64,000 nt of DNA, taken from positions 1-64,000 of the forward strand of contig WPDH01000066.1 of assembly GCA_019137255.1 (NCBI GenBank). The letters are read 5' to 3'. A program made the position numbers and the translations under genes. Shown here piece by piece: positions 11,111-23,077 of the stretch (its first letter is position 1; each line of letters starts with the position of its first letter). The notes under the pieces are model-generated. The model was not told the origin of the DNA. It ran no database searches and saw only the letters and a program-made list of their open reading frames with translations. Source of the stretch: Corinectria fuckeliana. Taxonomy: Eukaryota > Ascomycota > Sordariomycetes > Hypocreales > Nectriaceae.

Positions 11111-11750
11111 ATGTCTACAGCTGCACGACGCCGTCTCATGCGAGACTTCAAGGTTCGATAGCCTTGCTCCAAGCCTCCAGCGGTTCTACTTGATTGCTGA
11201 TCTTGAATGCAGCGGATGCAAACCGATCCTCCCGCTGGAGTATCCGCGTCCCCAGTTCCAGACAATGTCATGACTTGGTATGTTGCTACCCTCCAACGCC
11301 TGCGCCGGTCCGCCCAATATACTCATCAACCCGTCTCTAGGAACGCCGTCATTATTGGCCCAGCCGACACCCCATTCGAGGACGGTACCTTCCGGCTCGT
11401 CATGCAGTTCGAAGAGCAGTACCCGAACAAGCCGCCGCAGGTCAAGTTCATTAGCCAGATGTTCCACCCGAACGTATACGCCACAGGAGAGCTTTGCTTG
11501 GATATTCTCCAGAATCGATGGAGTCCTACCTACGACGTTGCTGCCGTCTTGACCAGCATTCAGAGGTACGGAGGCGGTTCTTTTTTGAGTAGCCAGGACT
11601 GGCCAGAATACTGACGACTGGGGTAGTTTACTCAACGATCCGAACACGGGCTCCCCCGCGAACGTCGAGGCATCCAACCTGTACAAGGACAACCGAAAGG
11701 AATATACGAAGCGTGTTAGGGAAACGGTGGAGAAGAGCTGGGAAGACTAG
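11111..11750 (+). CDS. RAD6: Ubiquitin-conjugating enzyme E2, Rad6 type
   Basis: Four exons (11111-11152, 11213-11277, 11341-11565, 11627-11750) encode 151 aa, the usual fungal Rad6 length. The protein starts [20 protein letters not shown] and has the E2 core with [19 protein letters not shown], where the Cys of GELCLDIL is the ubiquitin thioester site. The C-terminal tail is short and ends ...VEKSWED, without the long acidic tail of yeast Rad6. By family, it works with Rad18 in PCNA ubiquitination (postreplication repair) and with Bre1 in H2B ubiquitination, in nucleus and cytosol. The introns are 60-63 nt; the second has no in-frame stop, so the frame reads straight through it. Confidence 0.95.
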
Positions 11751-12895
11751 ACGGGCATGGCTCGGCATGGCGTCTAAACCACATCTCTACGTATGCTCCT
11801 TCGCTCGGGAAACCGGACCAAGACAGGCGGGGCAACTTATCTGGCGTTCTGGTGCGCGGAGTTGGACTTGATTGCATTCGAGGCGTTACCTGCGCCGAGG
11901 GCGAAGGCGTGCTCCTCGACCTGAGGCTTGTGTGTACAGTTATGATATCACGAGGCTCTCTACGAGAGGCGGATCTTCCCGCTTCGGTATTTGAAATAAC
12001 GAGTTTGGACGTACTTGCATCGGAATCCATCGGGAGACACATAAGAGGAACCCAGAGCTACTGTACATTGAGTCGGCGATAGAGTAAGCGATAATTGGCC
12101 CGTGGAGTATTTATTTACCTGGACGTGTCGAGAACGTGTGTTGGGGGCGGTCACGAACAAAGGAATGACCCCTCTTTGCTGTTCCGCGTCCGGCCTCCGC
12201 CCTCATTTCAAGCAGTCTCACGTTTCCTGCATAAGGTACTTAGATAGGTCCCCACCCGTCCTTAATACGATCCTGTGCTGTAATGCCCTGTGGCGGCAGC
12301 TCTTCTAGCGGATGCCGACGCCTCGTCAGGGCAGTGCCAGGGCGCTGGAGGCGCATTGCAGACTCCAAATTGCGTGTAGCCACAGGTGCTTATTAGTGGA
12401 GGTGGCCCGGCTGAAACGCGGGCCGGGACCCGAGGGCGACAACTTGCTACTAGTAGCACCTACTTTTAAGTACCTTAGGTACGTTGGTAGGTACCTACCC
12501 ACCTACCTTAGGTACCTGTTATTACGCGAAGGCTCTTGGCGCGTCGCCCCAATCAACTCCAACAACGTAACCCACCAACACCGCCTGTCGTTGTCGTTGT
12601 CGTTGACATCCAAGCCAAGTCCAATTGTGTGCGCCGAAGCGTCTCTTGTGTTGCTGATCGCACCACCACAACCCCACGGCCGCCGTGTCTTGGCCCCTTG
12701 TCCTCGAACCCTCGCTCCCGAGTTTTTTTGCTTTGTCTGCTGCTCGAGGCTCCAACTTCGAACAGAATCGCTCGTCGCCGGTTTGCGGCCCCTTGCGTGC
12801 GTTGTGTGCTTCCGTTCGTTGCAGCAGCCGCCTGCCGACCTGCAGCCGATGATAACCCCCCTTCGTGTGACCTTCGAGTTCAAACCGCGCCCAAC
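11751..12895. other. Intergenic region upstream of kinesin
   Basis: About 1.1 kb without a credible gene. It includes the RAD6 3' flank, the kinesin promoter and a CT-rich probable 5' UTR at 12,540-12,890. A palindrome-plus-direct-repeat element is listed separately. Confidence 0.5.
12471..12515. promoter_or_regulatory. Palindrome flanked by direct repeats upstream of kinesin
   Basis: The 12-mer TACCTTAGGTAC occurs at 12471-12482 and again at 12504-12515. Between the copies lies the perfect 14-bp palindrome GGTAGGTACCTACC (12486-12499). The element is about 380 nt upstream of the kinesin start. A transcription factor site is plausible, but I know of no factor that binds it. Confidence 0.45.
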
Positions 12896-15827
12896 ATGTC
12901 TACTCCGAACAGCATCAAGGTCGTCGCCCGCTTCCGGCCCCAGAACAAGATCGAGCTGGAGTCGGGCGGTAAGCCTATCGTCACCTTCGATGGCGACGAC
13001 ACCTGTACCATCGACGTATGTCCCTCGTCCCTCGGCCCTCCTGGCCTCGTCCCTCCTGGCCTCGTCTCGCGTGCCGGCGCTGCGGACACACGACTAACTG
13101 GCCTTGTAGTCAAGGGATGCCCAGGGTAGTTTCACCTTCGACCGAGTCTTCGATATGGGATGCAAGCAACAGGACATCTTCGACTTCTCTATCCGCTCCA
13201 CCGTCGATGACATCCTCAATGGCTACAACGGCACCGTCTTCGCCTACGGCCAGACCGGTGCTGGTAAGTCGTATACCATGATGGGAACCAACATCGACGA
13301 CGATGAGGGCCGAGGTGTTATTCCCCGCATTGTCGAGCAGATCTTCGCCAGCATCATGTCGAGCCCCGGCACCATCGAGTACACCGTGCGAGTCAGCTAC
13401 ATGGAAATCTACATGGAGAGGATCCGCGATCTGCTAGCCCCCCAAAACGACAACTTGCCTGTCCACGAGGAGAAGAACCGCGGCGTCTACGTCAAGGGCC
13501 TGTTGGAAATCTACGTATCGAGCGTCCAGGAGGTGTACGAGGTGATGAAGAGAGGAGGCAACGCCCGAGCCGTCGCTGCTACCAACATGAACCAAGAGTC
13601 CTCGCGATCGCATTCGATTTTCGTCGTCACCATCACCCAGAAGAACGTGGAGACGGGCTCGGCCAAGAGCGGTCAGCTGTTCCTCGTCGATTTGGCCGGT
13701 AGCGAAAAGGTGGGCAAGACCGGCGCCAGTGGTCAGACCCTCGAGGAGGCCAAGAAGATCAACAAGAGTTTGAGTGCCCTGGGAATGGTCATCAACTCCC
13801 TTACCGACGGCAGATCCTCACATGTTCCCTACCGAGACTCCAAGTTAACCCGTATCCTTCAAGAGTCCCTGGGTGGTAACAGTAGAACGACCCTCATCGT
13901 CAATTGCTCTCCCAGTAGTTACAACGACGCCGAGACGCTGGGTACCCTGCGATTTGGCACCAGAGCGAAGTCGATCAAGAACAAGGCCAAGGTCAACGCC
14001 GAGCTCAGCCCTGCCGAACTCAAGGCCCTGCTCAAGAAGGCCCAAGGACAAGTCACCAACTTTGAGAGCTACATTTCAAACCTGGAGGGCGAGATCCAAC
14101 TTTGGCGTGCTGGAGAGGCTGTCCCTAAGGAGAGGTGGGCAGCTCGAGGCGCTGCGGATGCCGTTGCCGGAGCTAAGGCCGACGCCCGAGCACCCAGGCC
14201 TTCTACCCCCTCTAGGTTGACAGCAGAGAGCCGCTCCGAGACTCCTGCGATATCTGAGCGCTCCGGCACCCCTAGCTTGCCCCTGGATAAGGACGAGAGG
14301 GAAGAGTTCTTGCGTCGAGAAAATGAACTGCAGGACCAGATTTCAGAAAGGGAGACCCAGGCTTCTGCTGTCGAGAAGCACCTCCGCGAAACCAAGGAGG
14401 AGTTGGCGTACCTAAAAGAGCACGATAGCAAGGTTGGCAAGGAGAACGAGAGGCTCACGACCGAGGTGAACGAATTCAAGATGCAGCTGGAACGCCTGAC
14501 GTTCGAGAGCAAGGAGGCTCAGATTACCATGGATGCTCTGAAGGAGGCAAACTCGGAACTCACAACAGAACTCGATGACGTGAAGCAGCAACTCCTTGAT
14601 GTAAAGATGAGCGCCAAGGAGTCCGGTGCCGCCCTCGACGAGAAGGAGAAGAAGAAGGCCGAGAAGATGGCGAAGATGATGGCCGGCTTCGATCTGGGCG
14701 GTGATGTGTTCAGCGAGAACGAGCGCTATATCGCCGAAGCTATCGAGAAGGTTGATACGCTCCACGACCAGAGCGCCATTGGCGACAACATCGCACCCGA
14801 TGAGTTCAAGGCTCTTCGCGCGCGGCTGGTGGAGACTCAGGGTATTGTTCGACAGGCTGAGTTGTCCATGTACGGCACTTCTTCCAACGACCTGGACAGC
14901 CGCCGGAGGCAAGAACTGGAGACTCGGTTGGAAGCCTTGCAGCAGGAGTTTGAAGATGTCCTGACCCGGAACCTTGGCCCCGGTGATGTTGAGGAGGTCA
15001 AGGCCAGGCTGGAGAATGCCTACTCTAACCGCCAGTCGGCCCAAGTCCAGCTCGTGGACGAGCTTAAGGAGGACGTTGCTCACAAGGCCGCCGAGAACAC
15101 GAGGATGAAGACCCTGATCGACGACCTACAACAGCGGGTCAAGGCGGGAGCCACTGCGCCCATGGCCAACGGTAAGACGATTCAGCAGCAGATTGCCGAG
15201 TTTGACGTCATGAAGAAGAGCCTCATGCGAGATCTGCAAAACCGATGCGAGCGTGTTGTCGAGCTCGAGATCTCCCTTGACGAGACCCGGGAGCAGTACA
15301 ACAACGTCCTGCGGTCGTCGAACAACCGCGCACAACAGAAGAAGATGGCCTTCCTCGAGAGGAATCTGGAGCAGCTTACTCAGGTCCAACGCCAGCTGGT
15401 CGAGCAGAACTCGGCCCTCAAGAAGGAAGTTGCCATTGCTGAGCGCAAACTCATTGCGAGAAACGAGCGTATCCAGAGCCTGGAGAGCCTGCTGCAGGAC
15501 AGCCAGGAGAAGATGGCTGCCGCGAACCACAAGTTTGTACCCCCGGCTCACCCAACCTCACCGAACAGAACTGACGGAACCCCTAGATTCGAGGTCCAGC
15601 TGGCAGCGGTCAAGGAGCGTCTCGAGCTCGCCAAGGCCGGCAGCACGCGCGGCCTCAACTCCCCCGGCTTCAGCTTTGCCAGCGCGGGCAGCCGCATCGC
15701 GAAGCCCCTCCGAGGTGGTGGCGGCGCCAACGAGGGGGCGCCCCCCACCATCCCGACGATCCAGAACCTCCACCAGAACGAGGGAAACAGCAACAAGCGA
15801 GCCAGCTGGTTCTTCAACAAGGGATAG
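12896..15827 (+). CDS. Conventional kinesin heavy chain (kinesin-1)
   Basis: Two exons (12896-13015 and 13110-15827) encode 945 aa, close to the 928 aa of the Neurospora protein. The N-terminal motor domain (about 1-330) contains the P-loop GQTGAGKS at residues 87-94, switch I NQESSRSHSIF and switch II LVDLAGSE. A long coiled-coil stalk follows, interrupted by Pro/Ser-rich hinges. The tail carries GSRIAKPLRGG, the IAK autoinhibitory motif of kinesin-1, and the protein ends WFFNKG. It is the microtubule plus-end motor for vesicles, nuclei and organelles along hyphae. Fungal kinesin-1 works without light chains. The start is fixed by MSTPNSIKVVARFRPQN, which is conserved. The second exon is uninterrupted for 2.7 kb. 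Confidence 0.96.
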
Positions 15828-16525
15828 ACGAAAAGCCGTGCCTCTTTCGTGGGCTTCCGGCTTGGGTGGCGTTGTGCGCAGGACACTGGTAGAAGAACCC
15901 CCCACCCCCAACCATACCCCATGCCCTTTCGACGAGCTTCTCCATTTTTTCTTTTTCTACTTTTTTTCTTCCAACCAGGGCCATAGAGAATGGGGGTGGC
16001 AAGCAATGATTGGATTTATGACAGGCTTTGAGACGGGACGAGGGATCGACGGATGAGTTGATCATTTCGTCTGAGCGTGAGAGGGCGACTTTGCGTGCGC
16101 GTGCGCGTGGACCAGAGAAGACGGCTACCGAAAGGCGGTGGTTTGCATGGGCGGGAGTTTTGTCACGACGACGCACCTCACGCATGAATTAAAGACGCTG
16201 AATGAATTTGAGTTTCGAGAAGTCATTGGTTGCTATTTGATACGGGGAGTGGAACTATCTTAGAAAGACTCTATTCACATATAACCCAAGGCGTGCAACT
16301 GAACTGATGCAAAGAAACAAAGGAAAGCAATAACTACTGTATTTGCGATATCCATGAACCTGTTGGAGATCGACACTCCATGAAAGCAGCTGTGGGTTCA
16401 GTCCGAAATTCGGGCAACCCGTCTTTGACGAAAGATGATGTCAACTCGGAAACCGGACTTGACGGATAGAGAGCTAGTCACGATTCTGCGGAATAAGGAG
16501 GGGGACGGACATGTGCCCGCAGCAT
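15828..16525. other. Convergent 3' flanks of kinesin and a membrane protein gene
   Basis: About 0.7 kb between two convergent stop codons. It has T-rich tracts after 15,940 that may serve the kinesin 3' end. No gene or RNA was found. Confidence 0.4.
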
Positions 16526-17749
16526 TTACTCCTGGTCGAGCTTCTTGTAATGGCCGGCAACGAGAAACTGGGAGACGATAACAGCGCCAAGCATGATGCT
16601 GATGGCCATGGTGACGAGCATGATCTTGGCGTAGAGGACCACGAGGCGGTGCCACGAGGCACGGCTGAAGGTGTTCCAGGCATCAGTGAGAGAGACGTAG
16701 CCCCTGCCACCGACAACGGCGGGCTCGACCTTGCCCTTGAAGGTGCGGTCGAAGGGAATGATGGCGTCCTGGGTGTCGGGGAGAAGCGAGGCCTGGACAC
16801 GAATGAGGGTGACATAGGCCGGGATGACGAGTAGGAGCTGGACAACGATGGAGAGCAGGGCGGTGACAATGACCTTCCAGCTGGTGTTCTTGGTGGGCAT
16901 CTCGATGGGTTGGTGGCTGCCAAAGTCGGGGATCTGGAAGCGCAGGATGAAGGCAAAGAGGTAGGGGGACCAAGCGGCCAGCTGGCTGGAGGCCCAGAAA
17001 AGCACGACGGGGCACCAGGTGGCATCGAAGGTAGGGCGGAAGGCGGGAAGACGCTTCCAGAAGCGCAGAGGGGAGGGAGGGGTCATGACGATGTGAACCC
17101 AGGCGGTGCTGTACTGGACCAGGAGAAGGGATGCGAGGAGGGAGGCAACCGGGCTGAAGGCGGTATTGAAGGCGCCGAGGAAGAGGCCGACGAGGATGCT
17201 GTGGACGAAGCACTGGAAGAGGAAGCAGCCGAATGCGCGGAACATGGACCGGCAGCCACCATGGGACTCCAACAGGCGCAGAGTGGCGTTGAACGACGAG
17301 GTGATGGGGCGAGCAGAGCGGGAGAGAAGGCGAGAGGGAACGGCGACCGAGGCCGCCTTGGGGCCGCTGGCAGAGAGAGCAACGGGGACAGCGCCCCCGA
17401 AGGCTTCGTCTGGGAAAACGATGGGCTGATAGGCGGGAGGGCTCTCATCCTCGACGATTGCAAAGACGGGGAGGACCTTCTCCAAGGTGTAGTTGGCCTG
17501 GTACGCAGCAGGGGTTAGTCGAAAGGCGCGGGCGACGTTTGCTTCAGACGGGTGTGTAGGTTCAGGACTTACGAAGACGATTAAGGGAAAGAGGATGACG
17601 AGATCGGCCAAGAAGACCCCCCAGAGCCACGCGGGAACCTCGTTGGTACCGGAATCGGGGTTGGAAGGAGAGCCAGAGGAGGTGTCGCGAGCGAGAGCGA
17701 AGTCGACGGCACGTCTCATGACGGCGGGGGCGATGTGGTGGGCGATCAT
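16526..17749 (-). CDS. Conserved fungal multi-pass membrane protein
   Basis: Two exons (17749-17573 and 17497-16526) encode 382 aa. The longer open frame begins with a non-ATG codon, so I chose the ATG at 17747-17749 (MIAHHIAPAVMRR). About six hydrophobic segments are visible, including PAWLWGVFLADLVILFPLIVF, a segment around LVGLFLGAFNTAF, one at VIVTALLSIVVQLLLVIPA and one near the C-terminus (VTMAISIMLGAVIVSQFLV), which ends KKLDQE. I do not recognise a transporter or enzyme signature. Similar proteins in other fungi carry, as I recall, misleading ubiquitin-related names; nothing in this sequence supports such a role. It is convergent with the kinesin gene. Confidence 0.75.
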   Translation of the reverse strand: MIAHHIAPAVMRRAVDFALARDTSSGSPSNPDSGTNEVPAWLWGVFLADLVILFPLIVFVSPEPTHPSEANVARAFRLTPAAYQANYTLEKVLPVFAIVEDESPPAYQPIVFPDEAFGGAVPVALSASGPKAASVAVPSRLLSRSARPITSSFNATLRLLESHGGCRSMFRAFGCFLFQCFVHSILVGLFLGAFNTAFSPVASLLASLLLVQYSTAWVHIVMTPPSPLRFWKRLPAFRPTFDATWCPVVLFWASSQLAAWSPYLFAFILRFQIPDFGSHQPIEMPTKNTSWKVIVTALLSIVVQLLLVIPAYVTLIRVQASLLPDTQDAIIPFDRTFKGKVEPAVVGGRGYVSLTDAWNTFSRASWHRLVVLYAKIMLVTMAISIMLGAVIVSQFLVAGHYKKLDQE

Positions 17750-19366
17750 GATGGGCGACGGGTTGGTGGCGATCCGGTGGTCCGTCACGTCCGATCTGGA
17801 GTAAAGAAGTAGATGGCTGTGAGGTTTGAAGAAGGGAACGTGGTGTGAAGGAGGGAAGGCGAAGAAGAAGAAGAAAAGATCTTAGAAGCAACTGATGGAA
17901 GAAGACGGGTTGAAAGGGGTTGGTTGATTGAAGCTTGATCCGCAACCACAAGTAGAAGAAGACGTGATGGTGCTGACGGACGAACGAAGCATGGAGCGCA
18001 CTTGGGCCTGGCTGACGCTTTAAAGGTTCCGTGTTGGAGGACCGACTGGCGCGTGTCCACTAATAGCCTAGATTAACAGGTGCGCCCCGGCCCAGGCAGG
18101 CGCCCTTGCAGCGCTTGGCAGGCTCCGTGAGGTTCTACTACCTATGTAAGGGCGAACGCTGGAAGTGGGCCCGGGCGATCATTCAGCGGGCAGGCAGAAT
18201 AGGACCATAGGTACCAACATACCTGGAGGTGGGCCGCATCAGACGGGGAGGCAAAAAGACACAGCCACGCGCTGCCCAATCCTTCTGATGAAGGAGATGG
18301 ATACATACATACAAAGGCAGGGATGAGACGAAGCGATGGATAGATGGATGCATAGGCCTAGGGGATTTAAGTACCAAGAGTCACCGACCAAGGTGAAGCC
18401 AGCCAAGCCATCGCCAACGCCTGAACCTCAGGACCAAACAAGTACTCTCAAGTGCAGCCCCGGGCCGCAGAGCTGCATCTAAGTCAATTCATGGTCTGAT
18501 TTCAACGCCCTGCAGCTCGATATTCTGCCTGCTCAGCTGCAAGGACCAGCGTTCCAATGGGAAGACATTTGGCGGCTCCTTGGTCTCGGGCATTACTCGA
18601 TCTGGAAGTGGGCGAGTCTAGCGGGTGCGCCTCGTAGCATGCACGATGCAACTATTAAAGTACATATTCACGGTTCCGGTGATTGATAGACTTCTCAAGG
18701 GAGGCAGAGGCGTGAATATACTTGATTACAAGAGTTGAAGAGCTCGGAGAAAGCATCCCCCGACAACAAAGGAACTTCAGTGGGAAGACTGAGAAGAAGG
18801 TAATCAACTCTTCAACTTCTGTTGTAATGAGACTGGAAGATGGACAGACCTGTTGGTTGTTGGCTTGGCGTCCGGGCCACTCGGCCACTTCTATTTTCAG
18901 CCCCAAACGGACTCCGGGGCGATCAACACGCCGCCGATTTCCAGGGGAATTGGAGGGGGGGGGGCGTGTCTAAACGCTAAAGCCCGCTGCGCCCACCCCT
19001 CTGAAACACTGTTCGAGACGCCACACAACCGGCAGAAGGTATCGATCGAAGGCGGTATGGATGGAACACGCATCCTTGACTCGGGGCTTAGAAGGTGGTT
19101 GGTTTATTGAGACCTGAGGAAATATGCGTCGGGGCGTTTGGTTTCCTTCACAGTCGAAAGCAAATGCATGTATAGTCTACCCACTTGGTGGATGGCTTCG
19201 CTGCCCCGCAGTCAGTCGGTCCCAGGCTGAGATCGACGTCATTGGTGCACCCACCTCCAGAGCTAGGTCGGCCAGGAAGAGACAGCTCCTGGACATAGGC
19301 CTAGATACCTAGGCCTAGTTATTTCTCTTATCAAACAGCCTCCAACAGCCGTGCAACCCTTGCCAG
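17750..19366. other. Intergenic region, divergent promoters
   Basis: About 1.6 kb between two divergently transcribed genes. A CT-rich probable leader precedes the membrane protein gene (17,790-17,950), and an inverted repeat lies close to the PPM1 start. No supported gene or RNA was found. Confidence 0.45.
19296..19317. promoter_or_regulatory. Inverted repeat 50 nt upstream of PPM1
   Basis: TAGGCCTAG (19296-19304) and its exact reverse complement CTAGGCCTA (19309-19317) are separated by ATAC. Each arm also contains the palindrome AGGCCT. The site lies 50 nt before the PPM1 start codon, so it would be in the core promoter or 5' UTR. Its function is unknown. Confidence 0.45.
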
Positions 19367-20615
19367 ATGTCACACATGTCGGCCCCGTCCATCCCCAATC
19401 TCCTCGGCTCTCTCCGCGACGGCCGCGGTGGTCGCGCGGCACGAGGCCGAGGCCGAGGCGCTCATGGCCACGGCCCCTCCGCCGTCACCCACGAAGCCGC
19501 CATCCAGGGCACCGACACCGACGCCGCCGTCTCCAGGCTGAGCGCCGTCGACGCGGGCTACCTCGACGACCCTTACGCGCCGCACTTTGTCCAGAGCGTC
19601 GACGGCCCCGCGCCGAGACGCCTGCCCATTATCAACCGAGGTGGGCCAGCATCTCCCGAGCTTTCTCTTCCCCCCCCTCCCCCCCCCCTCCTCCCCCGAG
19701 CTGAGCTGAGCTGAGCCGGCTGTAGGGACGTACGCGCGCACCACCGCCCTCGACACCCTCGTTGAATCTTTCCTCGACGACGAGGATGCCGCAGAGCCGG
19801 GCGCCACCGAGAAGCAGATCGTGTCCTTGGGCGCCGGCACCGACACGCGGCCCTTTCGCTTGTTTGCCATGCCGGGGAGGACTGGTCTGGTTTACCATGA
19901 GATTGATTTCGAAAAGACGTGCTCCAAGAAGCTACGCACTGTCCAGGCCACCCCCGTCCTGAGGAACATCCTGACCAGCATCTCGGCGGAGGAGATTGGC
20001 TCGTCATGGTCCAGCAGGCCCGCATCCGGAGGAGAATATTACTGCCACGGCGCCGACCTCCGGTCCCTCTCCGCCCCGAGCTCCGACCCCGACTCCGAAC
20101 CCGGCCCAGACCCCGAGGCTGAGGCCGAGCCCCCGTCCCCCGGATGCACCCTCCCCGGCCTCCGCACCGACATCCCCACGCTCCTCCTGTCCGAGTGCTG
20201 CCTCTGCTACCTCTCCCCGTCCGAGGCTTCGCGCGCGCTCGGCTTCTTCACCTCGCGCATCCCCAGCCTGGCCACGGTCCTCTACGAGCCCATCAAGCCC
20301 GACGACGCCTTCGGCCGGATGATGGTGTCGAACCTGGCGGCGCGACGCATCAGCATGCCGACGGTGGGCGTGTACCGCGAGGCCGCCGACCAGGAGGTCC
20401 GGCTGCGGCAGGCCGGGTTCGAGACGGTGCACCACATGACCATCGAGGACATCTGGGAGACGTGGGTCGCGCCCGAGGAGAAGCAGAGGGTGGATTCGCT
20501 GGAGGGGTTGGACGAGGTGGAGGAGTGGCAGCTGCTGGCGGGCCACTACATTGTGGTATGGGGGAGCAAGGGGAGCGGCTTTGGGCTTTGGGCGAGTGCA
20601 GGAGGAGGAGCGTAG
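19367..20615 (+). CDS. PPM1: Leucine carboxyl methyltransferase 1 (PP2A methyltransferase)
   Basis: Two exons (19367-19640 and 19726-20615) encode 387 aa. This enzyme methylates the C-terminal leucine carboxyl of the PP2A catalytic subunit using S-adenosylmethionine, which steers assembly of PP2A holoenzymes. The SAM-binding signature [14 protein letters not shown] follows the intron, then [13 protein letters not shown] and [13 protein letters not shown], all typical of LCMT. Residues of about 10-45 are Arg/Gly-rich, and a Pro/Asp/Glu-rich insert ([20 protein letters not shown]) sits before the LLLSE motif; both look disordered. A second ATG three codons downstream could also start translation. 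Confidence 0.92.
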
Positions 20616-21395
20616 GTTCCTCAATGCTTCTTAAAAAAGGTCAATGTACCCGAAAGAAAGCCGATGAAGGTGGCCGACCTCTCGTGCCTCGTTATTGTTC
20701 ACTGCCCATTGTCTTGACGATCGACTCCACCGTAGTGCATCGTGTATCACTACCAATACAAAGGACTGGACCAGGCTGAGCTTATCGCCGTCCAGAAAAG
20801 ATACAACAGAAAATAGGCCTATACAATAAAAGCAATAACTCTGGCAATACAATGTGCAGAAGTCGACCTCGACGATTATGCTGCGTTGTTGGAGTTCACA
20901 TCACGTGATGCCAATCTCTCACTACCGGGGGTAGCTTGGTTGGATATCCTCAAGGTCTGAACAAGTAGGCTACAAGGCGTCGCGGTGGTCTCAGCAGTGA
21001 GCAAATGTTACTCGCTGCCGCACCTCATCACCTCGCCCTTCCTCTCATTTAATCCTCCATTTCGGCCAACCCCCCCTCGTTCACAAGAGAAAGCAGTGTT
21101 TCCCACGAGGCGTCCGTCAAGCCGTTGGTTTGCTCCCTCCCGGGCAACATCGTTTGTTCGCTGGTTGCTTGCCGTTCACCCTTCAGCCTCATCTCCGAAC
21201 CCGCCATCACCGCGACCCCAAACCGCGGCCCGGGCGAACGGCGTTTTTTACCTGCGCCTACCTGGGATCGTCTCCTTCGCCGACGGCGGCTCGGCTTTCT
21301 AAGCCAGGCTGCGTGCCTGCAGGCAAACCCGGCTGCTTACCTACTTCTGAACCGCCGAACGTTGCCCGTCCTCCGGCTTTCGGCCTGTCGCAAAG
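20616..21395. other. Intergenic region between PPM1 and SPT3
   Basis: About 0.8 kb with PPM1 3' sequence and the CT-rich SPT3 promoter or leader (from about 20,990). No supported gene was found. Confidence 0.4.
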
Positions 21396-23077
21396 ATGGC
21401 AGACGGACGAGATAGCAAGGCGTACAAGTATCGCCAGGAGATCAGTCAGGTAAGGCCTCGCTCTTCCCGCTCCCTTGTGTGTTTAACTCGTTTGGAGGCA
21501 CGTTTGGCCTTTGGTGGATTACAAACGTTGCTGTACGTCGCGGTGGTGAATGTATGTTGCCGCGAGGAGCCTCCCGCGCGCAAGCGTTGCGTGCCAAGTG
21601 GCCGTTTGGCTGCCGTCACTTCGTCCCGCAAGCTCCTTTATCTTTCCGTCTGAAGTCCAATCCCGAGCTTGACACAAGATCGTCACAGAGGGAGGACTCA
21701 ACCGTGAACGACAATCCCAACACGGACGACCGACCGATGCAATGGATGAGTCCAAGGTCATAGACTGGCTGGTTGCTTGCTTGGCAGCGCAGTCTGATTC
21801 AGCTGTTTCGCTCGACGACATTCTTCCCTCGTCATCCCCCGTTGCGTTGAGCTCAGTGTCCATGTCACGCCTTGAAGCAAAATACGGCAGTGGAGCTATG
21901 AACCAGCCGTCGTCAAGTGTCCAGCTCCCAGGTCCATCTGAACCACTGGCCGATACGCGCACCCAGCTGGAACACAAGATATCTCTCAGCATGTCGCAGC
22001 CCTGCATGGATGCCCCGGGGATTTCCACCTACAAGCCTGCTGCTGCGATCGACCACGGACCGAACGAAACATGGGAGCAGTTCAAGGCCAGGTTCACTGA
22101 CGTTGTTCGACAGATGATGTATGTCTCTGGCGAGACTGCCGAACCTCCTGTCGAGACTACGAGTATCATCGAAGATATTGTTCGGCAGCAGGTCATCGAA
22201 CTGGTAAGCCGTCGCCGATCCCATCCTCGGTGAACCCTCCACTGAACCAAGCCAAAAACAGCTCCGAAACTGCACTGAACTTGCTTCCCGCCGTGGCTCC
22301 AAGTCCATCGGCATCAACGACCTCATCTTCCAGATCCGCCATGACCAGGCCAAGGTGTCTCGCCTCCGGACCTTCCTGTCCTGGAAAGACGTCCGCAAGA
22401 ACGTCAAGGACTCGGACGACAAGGGCGCCGAAGGCGACCTGGCAGGCGGCGAAGACCCCGTCGAGGGCAACGCCGGAAACGACGAGGCCGCCAAGAAGAA
22501 CAAGAAGGCCAAGGTCGGCCTGCCCTGGGAGCCGTCCTCGTTCTTCGCCGTCGAGGTCCCCGAGCGCGAGGACGAGGAGGACGAGGAGGAGGAAGAGATG
22601 AACTACATCACCCTCCAGCGCCTCCGCAAGGCCGACGAGCGCACCAAGGCCATGACCAGGGAGGAGTACGTGACGTGGTCCGAGTACCGCCAGGCCTCCT
22701 TCACCTACCGCAAGGGCAAGCGCTTCCGCGAGTGGGCGGGCTTCGGCATCGTGACGGACAGCAAGCCCTCGGACGATATCGTCGACATCCTCGGCTTCCT
22801 GACCTTCGAGATGGTCCAGACGCTCACCGAGGTGGCCCTCAAGGTCAAGGAGCAGGAAGACATGGCCCGCGCCCTCAACGGCGGCGACAAGGACGGCACC
22901 ACCAAGAAGCGCAAGCACGAGCAGGCCCTCTTCGACCCCCCTGGCGAGGGCAAGACTCCCATCGAGCCGCGCCACGTCCAGGAGGCTTCGCGTCGCCTCC
23001 AGCAGCGGCCCAAGAAGGGGCGGGCCATGCTCAACCACACCCGCATCCCCCAGCACACGAACCTCAACATCTTCTAA
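21396..23077 (+). CDS. SPT3: SAGA complex histone-fold subunit Spt3
   Basis: Three exons (21396-21449, 22114-22203, 22262-23077) encode 319 aa. Spt3 is a SAGA coactivator subunit that contacts TBP through two histone folds. The first fold spans [12 protein letters not shown] to [20 protein letters not shown]. After an acidic linker ([12 protein letters not shown]) comes the second region, [22 protein letters not shown] through [18 protein letters not shown]. The protein ends [14 protein letters not shown]. Exon 1 ([18 protein letters not shown]) matches the usual fungal N-terminus. The first intron is unusually long (664 nt) and contains a 124-codon frame (21742-22113) that runs in phase into exon 2, so an alternative N-terminus is possible. 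Confidence 0.93.
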
